64,000 nt of DNA from CAIVAT01 sp964473485 (lineage in GTDB: Bacteria > Bacteroidota > Bacteroidia > Bacteroidales > FEN-979). The notes beneath the pieces are model-generated. The model had not been told where the DNA came from, did no database searches, and worked only from the letters and a program-made list of their open reading frames with translations. A program made the position numbers and the translations under genes. The stretch covers positions 248,001-312,000 of the forward strand of contig CAYYPH010000001.1 in NCBI GenBank assembly GCA_964473485.1, written 5' to 3'. How positions within the stretch are numbered: position 1 is the stretch's first letter; every line of letters starts with the position of its first letter. This document shows, piece after piece, positions 17,492 through 27,102 of this stretch.

Positions 17492-18023
17492 CCGGTCATG
17501 GACCCTCTTTCTGGATCGAGACGGGGTGATCAATCGCCGCATCGTAGACGGTTATGTGAAATCCTGGGATGAATTTGAATTTCTGCCCGGTGTTCCGGGA
17601 GCGATGAGCACCTTTGCGAGGCAATTCACAAGGATCATCGTGGTCAGCAATCAACAGGGCGTTGGCAAAGGGCTGATGACAGCGTCAGATGTGGAGTCGC
17701 TTCACCGGTCGATGACCGAAGCTGTTGTTGCATCGGGCGGCAGGATCGACGGGATTTACTATTGTCCCGCGCTGGCATCCGACCGTTCATTCAGGCGAAA
17801 ACCTGGCATCGGGATGGGGCTTGAAGCTAAGAAACATTTCCCGGAGATCCGGTTCATAAAATCGATCATGATCGGAGATTCCCGTTCGGATATGATCTTC
17901 GGCAAGCGACTGGGGATGAAAACGGTTTTGGTTGCCTCCGAACCGCTTATCCCAAGAGAAAATCCCCTCCTTGTCGATATGCTCATACCTGATCTGGCAA
18001 CATTTGCCACATTCCTTAAATAA
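17466..18023 (+). CDS. gmhB: HAD-family heptose bisphosphate phosphatase, GmhB-like, without the zinc loop
   Basis: The predicted role is removal of the C7 phosphate of heptose 1,7-bisphosphate. The protein has 185 residues from the ATG at 17466; a longer open frame upstream lies inside hddC and is not needed. HAD motif I is FLDRDGVINRR, motif II is VVSNQQGVGKG, and motif IV is IMIGDSRSDM. The zinc-binding Cys/His loop of E. coli GmhB is missing: the matching stretch, YYCPALASDRSFRRKPG, holds one Cys. Some GmhB relatives are known to lack it. It ends the heptose cluster. Confidence 0.83.
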   Translation: MTSWISAIDRSWTLFLDRDGVINRRIVDGYVKSWDEFEFLPGVPGAMSTFARQFTRIIVVSNQQGVGKGLMTASDVESLHRSMTEAVVASGGRIDGIYYCPALASDRSFRRKPGIGMGLEAKKHFPEIRFIKSIMIGDSRSDMIFGKRLGMKTVLVASEPLIPRENPLLVDMLIPDLATFATFLK

Positions 18024-18054
18024 ACTGATTTAATCCTTTTACAACCCTGAAGAC

Positions 18055-19524
18055 TTGAACCCAACCCTCATCCTCATCTTTTTCCTGGCTTATACTGCGC
18101 TGCTGTTCGTCATAACCTGGATCACGGCCCGGAAAACCACGAACCGGGGCTTTTTCATCGGTAACAAAGCGTCACCCTGGTTCGTTGTAGCCTATGGCAT
18201 GATCGGCGCATCGATGTCGGGAGTGACTTTCATGTCCGTTCCAGGCTGGGTTGGCACGTCAGGCTTCTCCTATATGATGGTGGTCATAGGATACGTTTTC
18301 GGTTACCTTGTTATTGCCAACGTCCTCCTTCCGCTGTATTACCGCATGAACCTGACCTCCATCTACTCCTATCTTGAAACAAGATTCGGGTCGTGGTCAT
18401 ACAAAACCGGGGCTTTCTACTTCATCCTTTCAAGAACCATCGGGGCATCCTTCAGAATGTTCCTTGTGGTCAACGTGCTTCAGATTTTTATCTTCGATGC
18501 ATGGAATATCCCGTTCTTCGTGACCGTTTCAATATTTATCGTTCTTATCCTGCTCTACACATTTAAAGGGGGTATAAAAACCATTATCTGGACCGACACG
18601 ATTCAAACGACATTCATGCTTCTTGCACTTGTACTGTCAATCCTGATTATTATCGACAGGATGGGATTGTCGCTCAGTGACATGATCGTAACCGTGGCTG
18701 AAAGTCCCTATTCGAAAATGATGATCCTCGACTGGAGCGACCGGCGCTTCTTCATCAAAGAGCTGCTCAGTGGAGCCTTTATCGCCATTGTGATGACCGG
18801 CCTTGACCAGGAGATGATGCAGAAAAACCTGAGTTGCCGTTCGTTGCACGACGCAAAGAAGAATATGTACACCTTTACAGGGATCATGGTGGTCGTAAAC
18901 CTGGTGATACTGTTCATGGGGGCAAGTCTCTATCTTTTTGCCGGATTCGCTTCCATTGAGATCCCTGCAAGAACCGACGACCTCTTTCCCGTCATTGCCA
19001 TCAATTATCTCGGACCGGTGGCCGGTCTGATCTTCCTCATCGGGCTGATCTCCGCAGCCTATCCCAGCGCCGACGGAGCCCTTACATCGCTGACAACCTC
19101 ATTCAGCATCGACTTCCTTGGGCTCGATAAACGAAACGATATCGGCGAAAATGAAAAGAAAAAAATACGTCAGCGGGTTCACATCGTTTTTGCATGTATT
19201 CTGCTTATTACCATTGTTCTGTTCAGGGCCATCAACGACAGGGCTGTCATCGACCGGCTCTTCACCATTGCAGGTTACACCTATGGCCCGCTGCTCGGGC
19301 TTTACGCCTTCGGGCTTTTCACGCGGCGGAATGTCAACGACCGTTTGGTTCCGCTGATCGCCATCCTGTCGCCGGTAATCTGTTATTTTCTGAGCGATTA
19401 TTCCACCATGTTGTTCAATGGGTATAAGTTTGGGTTCGAGCTGCTGATTTTAAATGGATTTATTACATTTGCCGGTCTCTTTATTGCCAGGAAGAATACT
19501 GCAGGTAACGAGACATTTAGTTGA
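18055..19524 (+). CDS. Sodium:solute symporter (SSS family)
   Basis: This 489-residue inner-membrane transporter has about 13 hydrophobic segments. It starts at a TTG codon, which puts the first helix right at the N-terminus; the next ATG would remove it. SSS traits include GNKASPWFVVAYGMIGASMSGVTFMSVPG early on, the unwound first helix region, and the AAYPSADGALTSLTTSFSIDF stretch (about residues 336-356). SSS carriers import sugars, amino acids, sialic acid or vitamins with Na+. Nothing nearby identifies the substrate. The gap after gmhB is 31 bases, so it may be co-transcribed with the heptose genes. Confidence 0.9.
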   Translation: MNPTLILIFFLAYTALLFVITWITARKTTNRGFFIGNKASPWFVVAYGMIGASMSGVTFMSVPGWVGTSGFSYMMVVIGYVFGYLVIANVLLPLYYRMNLTSIYSYLETRFGSWSYKTGAFYFILSRTIGASFRMFLVVNVLQIFIFDAWNIPFFVTVSIFIVLILLYTFKGGIKTIIWTDTIQTTFMLLALVLSILIIIDRMGLSLSDMIVTVAESPYSKMMILDWSDRRFFIKELLSGAFIAIVMTGLDQEMMQKNLSCRSLHDAKKNMYTFTGIMVVVNLVILFMGASLYLFAGFASIEIPARTDDLFPVIAINYLGPVAGLIFLIGLISAAYPSADGALTSLTTSFSIDFLGLDKRNDIGENEKKKIRQRVHIVFACILLITIVLFRAINDRAVIDRLFTIAGYTYGPLLGLYAFGLFTRRNVNDRLVPLIAILSPVICYFLSDYSTMLFNGYKFGFELLILNGFITFAGLFIARKNTAGNETFS

Positions 19525-19577
19525 TATTTATTATGTTAACTATTTCTTTGTGATTCATCTTTAAATTTGACTTTTCT

Positions 19578-21767
19578 ATGGAAAATATAAGATTCAAGGC
19601 ACTGGAACTCGCCATGGGCCGTAAATGCCGCGATGTTCATTTCCCCGACCGTAAGGCGTCGGAATATTTCGGCGAACTTACCTTCAACCGGGCCGCCATG
19701 CGCGAATATCTTACCGAAGAGGCCTATAACCAGGTAATCAACTCGATCGAGAAAGGGGTGAAGATTGATCGCAAAATTGCCGACCAGGTTGCAGCTGGTA
19801 TCAAAGCATGGGCGATCAGCAAAGGCGCCACGCATTATACGCACTGGTTTCTTCCGCTCACCGGTGCCACTGCCGAAAAACACGATGCCTTCGTCGATCC
19901 GGTTGAAGGGGGAAGGGGGATTGAAAAATTCCGTGGCAGTGAGCTTACCCAGCAGGAACCCGATGCCTCCAGCTTTCCCAGCGGCGGCATCAGAAGTACT
20001 TTTGAGGCCCGCGGATATACGGCCTGGGACCCCACATCCCCGGCATTTATCATGGACAGGACCCTTTGTATTCCAACCGTTTTTGTTTCGTATACCGGTG
20101 AAGCGCTAGATTATAAAACACCCTTACTTAAAGCTACCTACGCCATCGACAAGGCGGCTGTTGACGTGTGCCAGTATTTCGACAAAGATGTGACCAAGGT
20201 GTTCGCAACACTCGGCTGGGAGCAGGAATATTTCCTTGTCGACCGTGCGCTCTTCCTGGCCCGTCCCGATCTCGTACTTACCGGCAGGACACTTTTTGGT
20301 CACTCATCTGCCAAAGATCAGCAGCTTGAGGATCACTATTTTGGAACGATCCCGGCAAGGGTGCTCTCCTTTATGCAGGAATTCGAATTCGAAGCGCATC
20401 GACTTGGTATCCCGGTAAAAACCCGCCACAACGAGGTGGCCCCTAATCAGTTTGAATGCGCACCGGTATTTGAGGAGGTGAACCTTTCGATCGATCACAA
20501 TCAGTTGATGATGCACCTGCTTGAAAAGATTGCGGCAAAGCATGACTTCATGGTGCTGCTTCACGAAAAACCCTTCAGCGGCGTCAATGGATCGGGTAAA
20601 CACAATAACTGGTCACTGGCAACCAACACCCGCGAAAATCTCCTCTCACCCGGAAAAACGCCCAAGTCGAACCTGCGTTTTCTTTCCTTCCTGTCCTGTA
20701 TCCTCAAGGCCGTACATGAAAATGCCGACCTGCTCAGGGCCATCATCGCCTCACCGGGTAACGATCACCGCCTTGGAGCCAATGAGGCACCACCCGCCAT
20801 CATCTCCGTTTTCATCGGCGCCCAGCTTACCAGCATGCTTGAAGCCATCGGCAATATCGATTCACATGTTAGTATTAACCTCGATAACGATAGCGGGTTG
20901 CTCACAAACCTTCCGAAAATTCCGGAGATACTGCTGGATAACACCGACCGTAACAGGACATCGCCTTTTGCCTTCACCGGTAACAAATTTGAGTTCAGGG
21001 CTGTCGGCTCGTCCCAGACCTGCGCGCCTCCCATGATCGCGCTGAACCTGATCGTGGCCGACCAGCTTGGCAAATTCAAAATGGATGTGGATGCGCTGAT
21101 TGCAAAAAAGATAAGAAAGGAAGATGCCATCTTCCAGGTTATTAAGAAATATGTGAAAGAATCGAAGAAAATCCGTTTCGAGGGAAACAATTATTCCGAA
21201 GAATGGGTTAAAGAGGCCGCCAAACGCGGATTATCCAACCATAAAACCACACCTGAAGCGCTCAAAGCATTTGTTTCCCGTAAAACTGTCGACCTGTTCG
21301 AAAGAAACAACGTACTTACCAGGCGGGAGATGGAAGCACGCCATGAGATAAGGCTTGAAAATTATACCAAAAAGATCCAGATCGAATCGCGGGTGCTCGG
21401 CGACCTGGCCGGGAACCATGTGATTCCAGTGGCCATCCGTTATCAGAATACCCTCATTGAAAATGTGAAAGGGCTGAAACAGGTTCTTGATCTGAAGACC
21501 TACGGTAAACTGTCGCAAAACCAGATGGAGATCATCACAGAGATCTCGGAACATGTCGATAAAATCAAAACATGTGTAAATCTGATGGTCGAAGCGCGCA
21601 AAGAGGCTAACAGGATCACGGATATGGAAGAAAAAGCCTTCGAATATTGTCATAAGGTTTTTCCGTACTTCGAAAAAATCCGCTACCACGCCGATAAACT
21701 CGAACTGCTGATCGATGACGAACAATGGCCGTTGCCAAAGTACCGCGAGTTGTTATTCACCCGTTAA
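19578..21767 (+). CDS. glnN: Glutamine synthetase type III
   Basis: GSIII makes glutamine from glutamate, ammonia and ATP and is the main ammonia-assimilating synthetase of many Bacteroidota. The 729-residue length is right for type III (GSI is about 450). Visible features are the N-terminal MGRKCRDVHFPDRKASEYFGE region, TLGWEQEYFLVD with catalytic glutamates, the KTRHNEVAPNQFECAPVFEE stretch, the ATP-site HEKPFSGVNGSGKHNNWS (about 333-350), NRTSPFAFTGNKFEFRAVGS (about 456-475), and a long C-terminal helical region. The following DUF4831 gene starts 9 bases downstream. Confidence 0.97.
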   Translation: MENIRFKALELAMGRKCRDVHFPDRKASEYFGELTFNRAAMREYLTEEAYNQVINSIEKGVKIDRKIADQVAAGIKAWAISKGATHYTHWFLPLTGATAEKHDAFVDPVEGGRGIEKFRGSELTQQEPDASSFPSGGIRSTFEARGYTAWDPTSPAFIMDRTLCIPTVFVSYTGEALDYKTPLLKATYAIDKAAVDVCQYFDKDVTKVFATLGWEQEYFLVDRALFLARPDLVLTGRTLFGHSSAKDQQLEDHYFGTIPARVLSFMQEFEFEAHRLGIPVKTRHNEVAPNQFECAPVFEEVNLSIDHNQLMMHLLEKIAAKHDFMVLLHEKPFSGVNGSGKHNNWSLATNTRENLLSPGKTPKSNLRFLSFLSCILKAVHENADLLRAIIASPGNDHRLGANEAPPAIISVFIGAQLTSMLEAIGNIDSHVSINLDNDSGLLTNLPKIPEILLDNTDRNRTSPFAFTGNKFEFRAVGSSQTCAPPMIALNLIVADQLGKFKMDVDALIAKKIRKEDAIFQVIKKYVKESKKIRFEGNNYSEEWVKEAAKRGLSNHKTTPEALKAFVSRKTVDLFERNNVLTRREMEARHEIRLENYTKKIQIESRVLGDLAGNHVIPVAIRYQNTLIENVKGLKQVLDLKTYGKLSQNQMEIITEISEHVDKIKTCVNLMVEARKEANRITDMEEKAFEYCHKVFPYFEKIRYHADKLELLIDDEQWPLPKYRELLFTR

Positions 21768-21776
21768 AACATAGAA

Positions 21777-22952
21777 ATGAAAAAGATACTGACAGCTTTA
21801 TTACTATTGTGTCTCCAGTCGATGGTTGGGATCGCACAGATGAATGTGATGCGGATCAACGAAAATACCACGCCTCCCACCAACGACGGGGTTTTCTATT
21901 CATTGCCCCGGACCGTGGTCAGGATCGATGTGTCGATCGACCGTGTTGAACATTACAAGGGCCCTTATGCCGAATTTGCGCTTAAGTTTCTTGGGTTGAA
22001 GAATGTGATCCAGAGTAACAGCATCGAATACCGGATCAGCGATATCGTGATTACCACCTATCCCGAACCCGATCCCGACCAGTATTATTTCGTCGAATTC
22101 GGTGAAAAAGGCAACAAGGCTGAATCAGGGTTGCTGGCGCTCAGCGATGCGGGTCTTATACTTGGTACGCTTCCCTCGTCGGGTGATTCCTTATTTTTAT
22201 ACCAGTACCCGGCCACCCCGGGCAAGCAAAAAAGCGAAACCGGCACCGATGCATTCGGGGAACTGTTCAAATACTCGGCCGATATCAGTGTTTTTGAGAA
22301 GGTCGATACGATCATCAGAAAGATAAACATCGACACCATGTCGGTCGAAAGGCAGTATTTGAAAAGAACCATCGTTGAAAAGTCTCCCGAGCAAAAGGCG
22401 CGCGAAGCAGCCGATTATATTTCGAAAATCAAGGAGAACCGTTTCGGCCTTCTCAGCGGGACACAGGAGGTAAATTATAACCGCGAAACACTCGAGTACA
22501 TGGATACCCAGTTGAAGTCGATGGAAAAGGAATACCTGAAACTCTTCACGGGTATCAGCCTGACCCACCGGCAGAGCTTCAACTATAAGTATATACCCGT
22601 TGCAAACCAGATCAATACGGAGATTCCGGTCTTCAAATTTCTAAAGAACAAAGGGATCATCGATCTGGACGAACAGGGTGGCAAAGTGATTACGATTAAA
22701 GTTCAGCGCGTCGGAAATACAAACACGGTAGCCAGCTACCTGCGGAAATCAGAAAAAGACACCAAAACCCAGGGTTTCTCCTATCGCATTCCTGAACTGG
22801 CAAGGGTCACGGTGAAACTGGACGAAAACACCCAGGAGGAAACACAGTGCCTGATCAACCAATTGGGTGTGGTAACCTACCTACCTTCTAATAAATGGAA
22901 AGTGTCGTTCCACCCGCAGACAGGCGGGATCCGCCAGCTTGAGATCAGGTAA
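21777..22952 (+). CDS. DUF4831-family exported protein
   Basis: This 391-residue protein has a signal peptide (about residues 1-21, ending GIAQ) and the DUF4831 layout found in Bacteroidota. It shows an early TNDGVFYSLPRTVVRIDVSI strand region, a helical KAREAADYISKIKENRFGLLSGTQEV stretch in the middle, and a mainly beta C-terminus ending FHPQTGGIRQLEIR. Function is unknown; export to the periplasm is likely. It starts 9 bases after glnN, so co-transcription is possible but a role in nitrogen metabolism is not implied. Its end faces kdsA across 9 bases. Confidence 0.83.
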   Translation: MKKILTALLLLCLQSMVGIAQMNVMRINENTTPPTNDGVFYSLPRTVVRIDVSIDRVEHYKGPYAEFALKFLGLKNVIQSNSIEYRISDIVITTYPEPDPDQYYFVEFGEKGNKAESGLLALSDAGLILGTLPSSGDSLFLYQYPATPGKQKSETGTDAFGELFKYSADISVFEKVDTIIRKINIDTMSVERQYLKRTIVEKSPEQKAREAADYISKIKENRFGLLSGTQEVNYNRETLEYMDTQLKSMEKEYLKLFTGISLTHRQSFNYKYIPVANQINTEIPVFKFLKNKGIIDLDEQGGKVITIKVQRVGNTNTVASYLRKSEKDTKTQGFSYRIPELARVTVKLDENTQEETQCLINQLGVVTYLPSNKWKVSFHPQTGGIRQLEIR

Positions 22953-22961
22953 AATTCCTGA

Positions 22962-23783
22962 TCAGCGAAATGAATTAACCGTTTCTTTCAACCTTGTAAG
23001 CCTGACCAGTAAATCCTCCAGCAGGTCGAGCCTGAGCATATTGGCGCCATCCGACTTTGCTTTCACCGGATCGGGATGGGTTTCGATGAAGATTCCATCG
23101 GCGCCGGTTGCAATGGCCGCACGGGCAATGGTCTCAATCAGTTCGGGTTTCCCGCCGGTAACCCCGCTTGCCTGGTTAGGCTGTTGAAGTGAATGCGTCA
23201 CATCAACCACCACGGGAACTCCCGATCGCTGCATCCACGGAATGTTGCGAAAATCAACCACCAGGTCGTCATATCCAAAAGTGGTTCCCCTTTCGGTCAG
23301 CATTACGTTCCGGTTACCCGTCTGATAGATCTTTTCAATCGCATGGATCATCGATCCGGCAGAGGCAAACTGTCCTTTTTTGATGTTTACCAACTTCCCT
23401 GTACTGCCGGCCGCGACAAGCAAACCGGTCTGCCTGCAAAGGAAAGCGGGAATCTGGAGCACATCTGCGTACCGGGCGGCAATTGCAGCCTGATCTTCGG
23501 TATGCACATCTGTCAGCACAGGTATTCCTAACTGAAGCCCCACCTGTTGAATGAGGTTCAGGGCGTGATCCATGCCAAGGCCGGTGAATGAATCGCCGCG
23601 CGAACGGTTGGCTTTTTGAAAGGAAGCCTTGAAAATATAAGGAATCTTCAGCCTGTCGGTAATGGAATGAATATGGGTTGCGATGGCCATGGGCATGGCA
23701 TCGTCTTCAACCACGCACGGTCCCGCAATGAGGAAAAAATTACCTGAACCGGCATGTTCCAGATTTGCTAAATGTGGTATCAT
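22962..23783 (-). CDS. kdsA: KDO-8-phosphate synthase (2-dehydro-3-deoxyphosphooctonate aldolase)
   Basis: KdsA condenses phosphoenolpyruvate with arabinose 5-phosphate to KDO 8-phosphate for the lipid A-core junction of LPS. The 273-residue TIM barrel has the expected FFLIAGPCVVEDD, FKASFQKANRSRGDSFTGLG (about 52-71), TDVHTEDQA, PAFLCRQTGLLVAAGSTGK, MLTERGTTFGYDDLVVDFR, VVVDVTHSLQQPN and FIETHPDP segments. It starts 7 bases after the rarA stop, so the two form an operon. Presence of KDO synthesis shows the organism makes LPS, separate from the GDP-heptose pathway. Confidence 0.96.
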   Translation of the reverse strand: MIPHLANLEHAGSGNFFLIAGPCVVEDDAMPMAIATHIHSITDRLKIPYIFKASFQKANRSRGDSFTGLGMDHALNLIQQVGLQLGIPVLTDVHTEDQAAIAARYADVLQIPAFLCRQTGLLVAAGSTGKLVNIKKGQFASAGSMIHAIEKIYQTGNRNVMLTERGTTFGYDDLVVDFRNIPWMQRSGVPVVVDVTHSLQQPNQASGVTGGKPELIETIARAAIATGADGIFIETHPDPVKAKSDGANMLRLDLLEDLLVRLTRLKETVNSFR

Positions 23784-23790
23784 CGTATTA

Positions 23791-25059
23791 TTAATATCCG
23801 TATTTGTTTTTCCAGAGCCCTTTCAACCTGGCCCTTATCTCTTTCTCCCGAGGATTATCTTGCGGATCGTAAAACCTTTTGCCCTTTATTTTGTCTGGAA
23901 GGAAATCCTGTTCCACGAAATTCTGGTCAAAATCATGGGCATATTTATAATCCTTGCCGTACCCAATCTTTTTCATCAGGTTGGTGGGAGCGTTTCGTAA
24001 ATGCAGGGGCACCGGAAGGTCTCCCGCCTCGGTAAAGGACTTCTGTGCATTTCTGATGGCCAGGTACGAAGCATTGCTTTTTGGCGAGCAAGCCAGGTAA
24101 ATGGCTGTTTGCGACAATATCAGGTCACACTCCGGGTAGCCGATCATACCCACTGCCTGAAAGCAGGAGGTAGCGAGCAGGAGCGCATTGGGGTTGGCAT
24201 TTCCGATATCCTCCGATGCCAGGATCAGCATCCGGCGGGCAATGAATAGCGGGTCTTCACCGGCCTGGATCATCCTGGCCAGCCAGTAAACTGCACCATT
24301 CGGATCGCTGCCGCGCATTGATTTGATAAAAGCGGAAATGATGTCGTAATGCATCTCCCCGGTTTTGTCATAAAACGCAAGATTTTGCTGGATGACACGG
24401 AGCGTCAACTCATTGGTAATGGTGACGGGCTGGCCTGACTTGGCCTCATTGCTCACGATCAGTTCGAGAGCATTCAGCAGTTTACGCGCATCACCCCCCG
24501 AGATTCGCAGCAGGGCCTCGTTCTCGGCAATGGTGATCTCAACTCCGGTTTGTTTACGCAGATGATCGGCGCCCATTTCAAGCAACCTTACCAGATGATC
24601 TTCCTCAAGCGGTTTAAGAATGTAAATCTGGCAACGTGACAGGAGGGGGGAAATCACTTCAAAGGATGGATTCTCGGTGGTTGCACCAATAAAGGTAACA
24701 ACTCCTTTCTCGACGGCCCCCAGCAGGGCATCCTGCTGCGATTTGCTGAAACGGTGTATTTCATCGATGAAAAGGAACGGACTGTCGCCGGCTTCTCTGG
24801 CTTTGCCAATAACCTCCCTGACCTCTTTGACACCCGAGCTGACCGCACTCAGTGTGTAAAACTGCCGGTTCAACTGACGGGATATAATGTATGCGAGCGT
24901 CGTCTTACCAATCCCGGGTGCTCCCCATAGTATCATCGATGGCACATGACCCGATTCTATGGCCCTCCGCAGGATTGCACCTTTTCCGATCAGGTGCTCC
25001 TGCCCTAAATAATCGTCTAATGACGTCGGTCTGAGCTGCTCAGCCAGGGGAATAAACAT
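23791..25059 (-). CDS. rarA: Replication-associated recombination protein A (MgsA/RarA AAA+ ATPase)
   Basis: RarA is an AAA+ ATPase of the clamp-loader type that acts at stalled replication forks. The 422-residue protein has the N-terminal LAEQLRPTSLDDYLGQEHLIG, Walker A GAPGIGKTT (about 46-54), Walker B LFIDEIHRFSKSQQD, sensor 1 FIGATTENPSF, and the C-terminal RarA domain with SFIKSMRGSDPNGAVYWLAR-like features (here starting SAF) and PVPLHLRNAPT. I use the ATG at 25059; a GTG 15 bases upstream is possible. kdsA follows in the same operon. Confidence 0.95.
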   Translation of the reverse strand: MFIPLAEQLRPTSLDDYLGQEHLIGKGAILRRAIESGHVPSMILWGAPGIGKTTLAYIISRQLNRQFYTLSAVSSGVKEVREVIGKAREAGDSPFLFIDEIHRFSKSQQDALLGAVEKGVVTFIGATTENPSFEVISPLLSRCQIYILKPLEEDHLVRLLEMGADHLRKQTGVEITIAENEALLRISGGDARKLLNALELIVSNEAKSGQPVTITNELTLRVIQQNLAFYDKTGEMHYDIISAFIKSMRGSDPNGAVYWLARMIQAGEDPLFIARRMLILASEDIGNANPNALLLATSCFQAVGMIGYPECDLILSQTAIYLACSPKSNASYLAIRNAQKSFTEAGDLPVPLHLRNAPTNLMKKIGYGKDYKYAHDFDQNFVEQDFLPDKIKGKRFYDPQDNPREKEIRARLKGLWKNKYGY

Positions 25060-25205
25060 GGAACAAACATACACAATTAAGGCGACCTGCGACAGCTCCT
25101 GTAATATCAGTAATGAAAATCTTAAAATTTGTTAAAATTTTTCCCTTTGATTTTCTGTCAGTTACAAGGAATGTTAAAAAATGTTAAAAAAAAATGATCA
25201 AAACA

Positions 25206-25238
25206 TTTGGTTGGTATTATTCTCTTGCTGTATCTTTG
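25206..25238 (+). promoter_or_regulatory. Promoter of the small Ala/Asp-rich lipoprotein gene
   Basis: TTTG (25206-25209) and TATCTTTG (25231-25238) are 21 bases apart, a full Bacteroidetes promoter. It fixes the true start codon at 25267, since an upstream in-frame start at 25207 would lie inside the promoter. Confidence 0.75.
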
Positions 25239-25266
25239 CGCAGAATTTTTAAAAATCGATAGACAA

Positions 25267-25545
25267 ATGAAAAAACTTGCAACAGTATTAGTTATCGGCG
25301 CAGTAGCTTTCATGTACTCCTGTGGCCCCAGCGCAAAAGAACTGGAAGAAAAAAGAATTGCTGACTCTATCCGCGTAGCCGATTCACTGGCTATGGTTCA
25401 GGCAGAACAGCAGAGGATTGCTGACTCGATTGCTAAGGCTCAGCTCGAGCAGGCTCACAAAGATTCAATTGCACAGGGATGGCTGAAGGAAGACGGAACT
25501 CCTACCGATAAACTGAAGAAAGAACTGAAGAAAATTAAGAAATAA
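25267..25545 (+). CDS. Small coiled-coil lipoprotein, unknown function
   Basis: The 92-residue product has a lipoprotein signal peptide: MKKLATVLVIGAVAFMYSC, with the lipidated Cys at 19. The rest is charged and helical, with repeated (R)IADSI/VADSL units (KRIADSIRVADSLA, QQRIADSIAKAQ) at about residues 30-65 and a Lys-rich tail. It resembles small cell-envelope lipoproteins of Bacteroidota but I recognise no named family. It is flanked by a strong promoter and a strong terminator, so it is a single, probably well-expressed gene. A structural envelope role is a guess. Confidence 0.8.
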   Translation: MKKLATVLVIGAVAFMYSCGPSAKELEEKRIADSIRVADSLAMVQAEQQRIADSIAKAQLEQAHKDSIAQGWLKEDGTPTDKLKKELKKIKK

Positions 25546-25564
25546 TCGTTCTGCTTCAGAAAAT

Positions 25565-25598
25565 AAAAAGGGGGCTGCTGAAAAGTAGCCCCCTTTTT
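25565..25598. terminator. Bidirectional rho-independent terminator
   Basis: A perfect 12-pair stem (AAAAAGGGGGCT with AGCCCCCTTTTT) around a 10-base loop lies between the lipoprotein gene and the convergent pntB. It can end both transcripts. Confidence 0.92.
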
Positions 25599-25614
25599 AT
25601 TTTTCATTCATTCT

Positions 25615-27087
25615 CTAAAGATTTTTGATCTCAGCGATCAGTTTCTGCATGGTGGCTTTTGCATCACCGAATAACATCCTTGATTTGGGCATGAAGAAAA
25701 GGTTGTTCTCAATGGCGGCATAGCCCTTCGCCATGCTTCTTTTCATGATAATAGTATTACGGGCCTCCCAAACTTTTATGACGGGCATTCCCCAGATAGG
25801 GCTTGCAGGATCCTCCTCAGCCGCGGGATTCACCACATCATTGGCGCCGACGACAATGACCACATCGGTATTGGCCATGTCGTTATTAGCGTCTTCCATC
25901 TCCAGTAGTTTTTCATAGGCTACATCAGCCTCTGCAAGCAGCACGTTCATGTGACCAGGCATCCTGCCAGCAACCGGATGGATTCCGTACCTGAGTTCGA
26001 CGCCTTTTCCCGCGAGGATATTCTCCAGGTCATGGCATAGATGCTGGGCCTGGGCCACTGCCAGTCCGTAACCGGGAACAACCAGTACTTTCTGCGAATA
26101 ACTCAGGAGCACTGCGGCATCGCTCAGCGAGATCTCCTTTACCGTCTTGTCGCCTGCTGCCGCGCCGCCGGCGGCACTTCCGCCAAAAGCACCGATTATT
26201 ACATTCAGTAACGACCGGTTCATGGCCTTGCACATCAAAATGGTCAGTATGGTTCCCGAGGATCCTACGAGAATACCGCCGGTAAGCATGGCCTGGTTGT
26301 TATAAAGAAACCCGCCCATGGCAGCTGCCACGCCGGTAAATGAGTTCAGCAGCGATATCACAACGGGCATATCAGCACCCCCGATCGGCATCACAAAGGT
26401 GACTCCGTAAACCAGGGCAAGCGCGGCCATCACATAGATCAGCCAGTTGCTGCCCGAAACCGGATGACTGAACATGATGAAGATCATAAAACCGACAAGT
26501 AACACAAGGAAGGCCAGGTTGATATACCTCAGCAACGGATGTTTGATGTCGCCAATCCGTTCGTCGAGTTTTCCAAAGGCGATCATGCTTCCGGAAAAAG
26601 AAACCCCGCCGATCATCAGCCCGAGCAGGATGGCCAGCGCCTCTCCGTTCAGCATGTTCACTGCCTGCTGATCGGCGAGCCGGCCCTGCATACCCGGAAA
26701 TTCCATCAGCGAGATAAGTGCTGCACAGGCACCGCCCATGCCGTTGAACATCGAGACCATCTGGGGCATCGCCGTCATCTTCACTTTTTTAGCGGCAAAC
26801 CAGCCAACCAGGGTGCCGATGACCAGCGCTGCAACAATGTAGCCGATATTGTGGATGCCCTGGTAGGATCCATCCTCCATCTTCGTTTTATGAAACAGGA
26901 TTGTGAAAAGTATGGCAAGCCCCATGCCGATGGCCGCCCAGAAGTTCCCGCTGCGGGCCGTATCGGGATGGCTGAGCTTCTTCAAACCAAGAATGAACAG
27001 CACCGAAGCAAGGATGTATGATATCTCAAGGATTGAAATGAATTCAGAGAATTCAAACTGACGCGTGATCGTGGTGATTGTTTCCAT
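25615..27087 (-). CDS. pntB: NAD(P) transhydrogenase subunit beta
   Basis: PntB is the NADP(H)-binding and proton-channel subunit of the transhydrogenase, which couples proton flow to hydride transfer from NADH to NADP+. The 490-residue protein has about nine membrane helices (to about residue 300) and a Rossmann domain (about 320-490) with VPGYGLAVAQAQH, HPVAGRMPGHMNVLLAEA, and VVIVVGANDVVNPAA, all canonical for domain III. Together with the two upstream alpha-subunit genes it forms a three-gene operon. It supplies NADPH for biosynthesis. Confidence 0.96.
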   Translation of the reverse strand: METITTITRQFEFSEFISILEISYILASVLFILGLKKLSHPDTARSGNFWAAIGMGLAILFTILFHKTKMEDGSYQGIHNIGYIVAALVIGTLVGWFAAKKVKMTAMPQMVSMFNGMGGACAALISLMEFPGMQGRLADQQAVNMLNGEALAILLGLMIGGVSFSGSMIAFGKLDERIGDIKHPLLRYINLAFLVLLVGFMIFIMFSHPVSGSNWLIYVMAALALVYGVTFVMPIGGADMPVVISLLNSFTGVAAAMGGFLYNNQAMLTGGILVGSSGTILTILMCKAMNRSLLNVIIGAFGGSAAGGAAAGDKTVKEISLSDAAVLLSYSQKVLVVPGYGLAVAQAQHLCHDLENILAGKGVELRYGIHPVAGRMPGHMNVLLAEADVAYEKLLEMEDANNDMANTDVVIVVGANDVVNPAAEEDPASPIWGMPVIKVWEARNTIIMKRSMAKGYAAIENNLFFMPKSRMLFGDAKATMQKLIAEIKNL

Positions 27088-27102
27088 GTCTGAACCCCTT
27101 TA

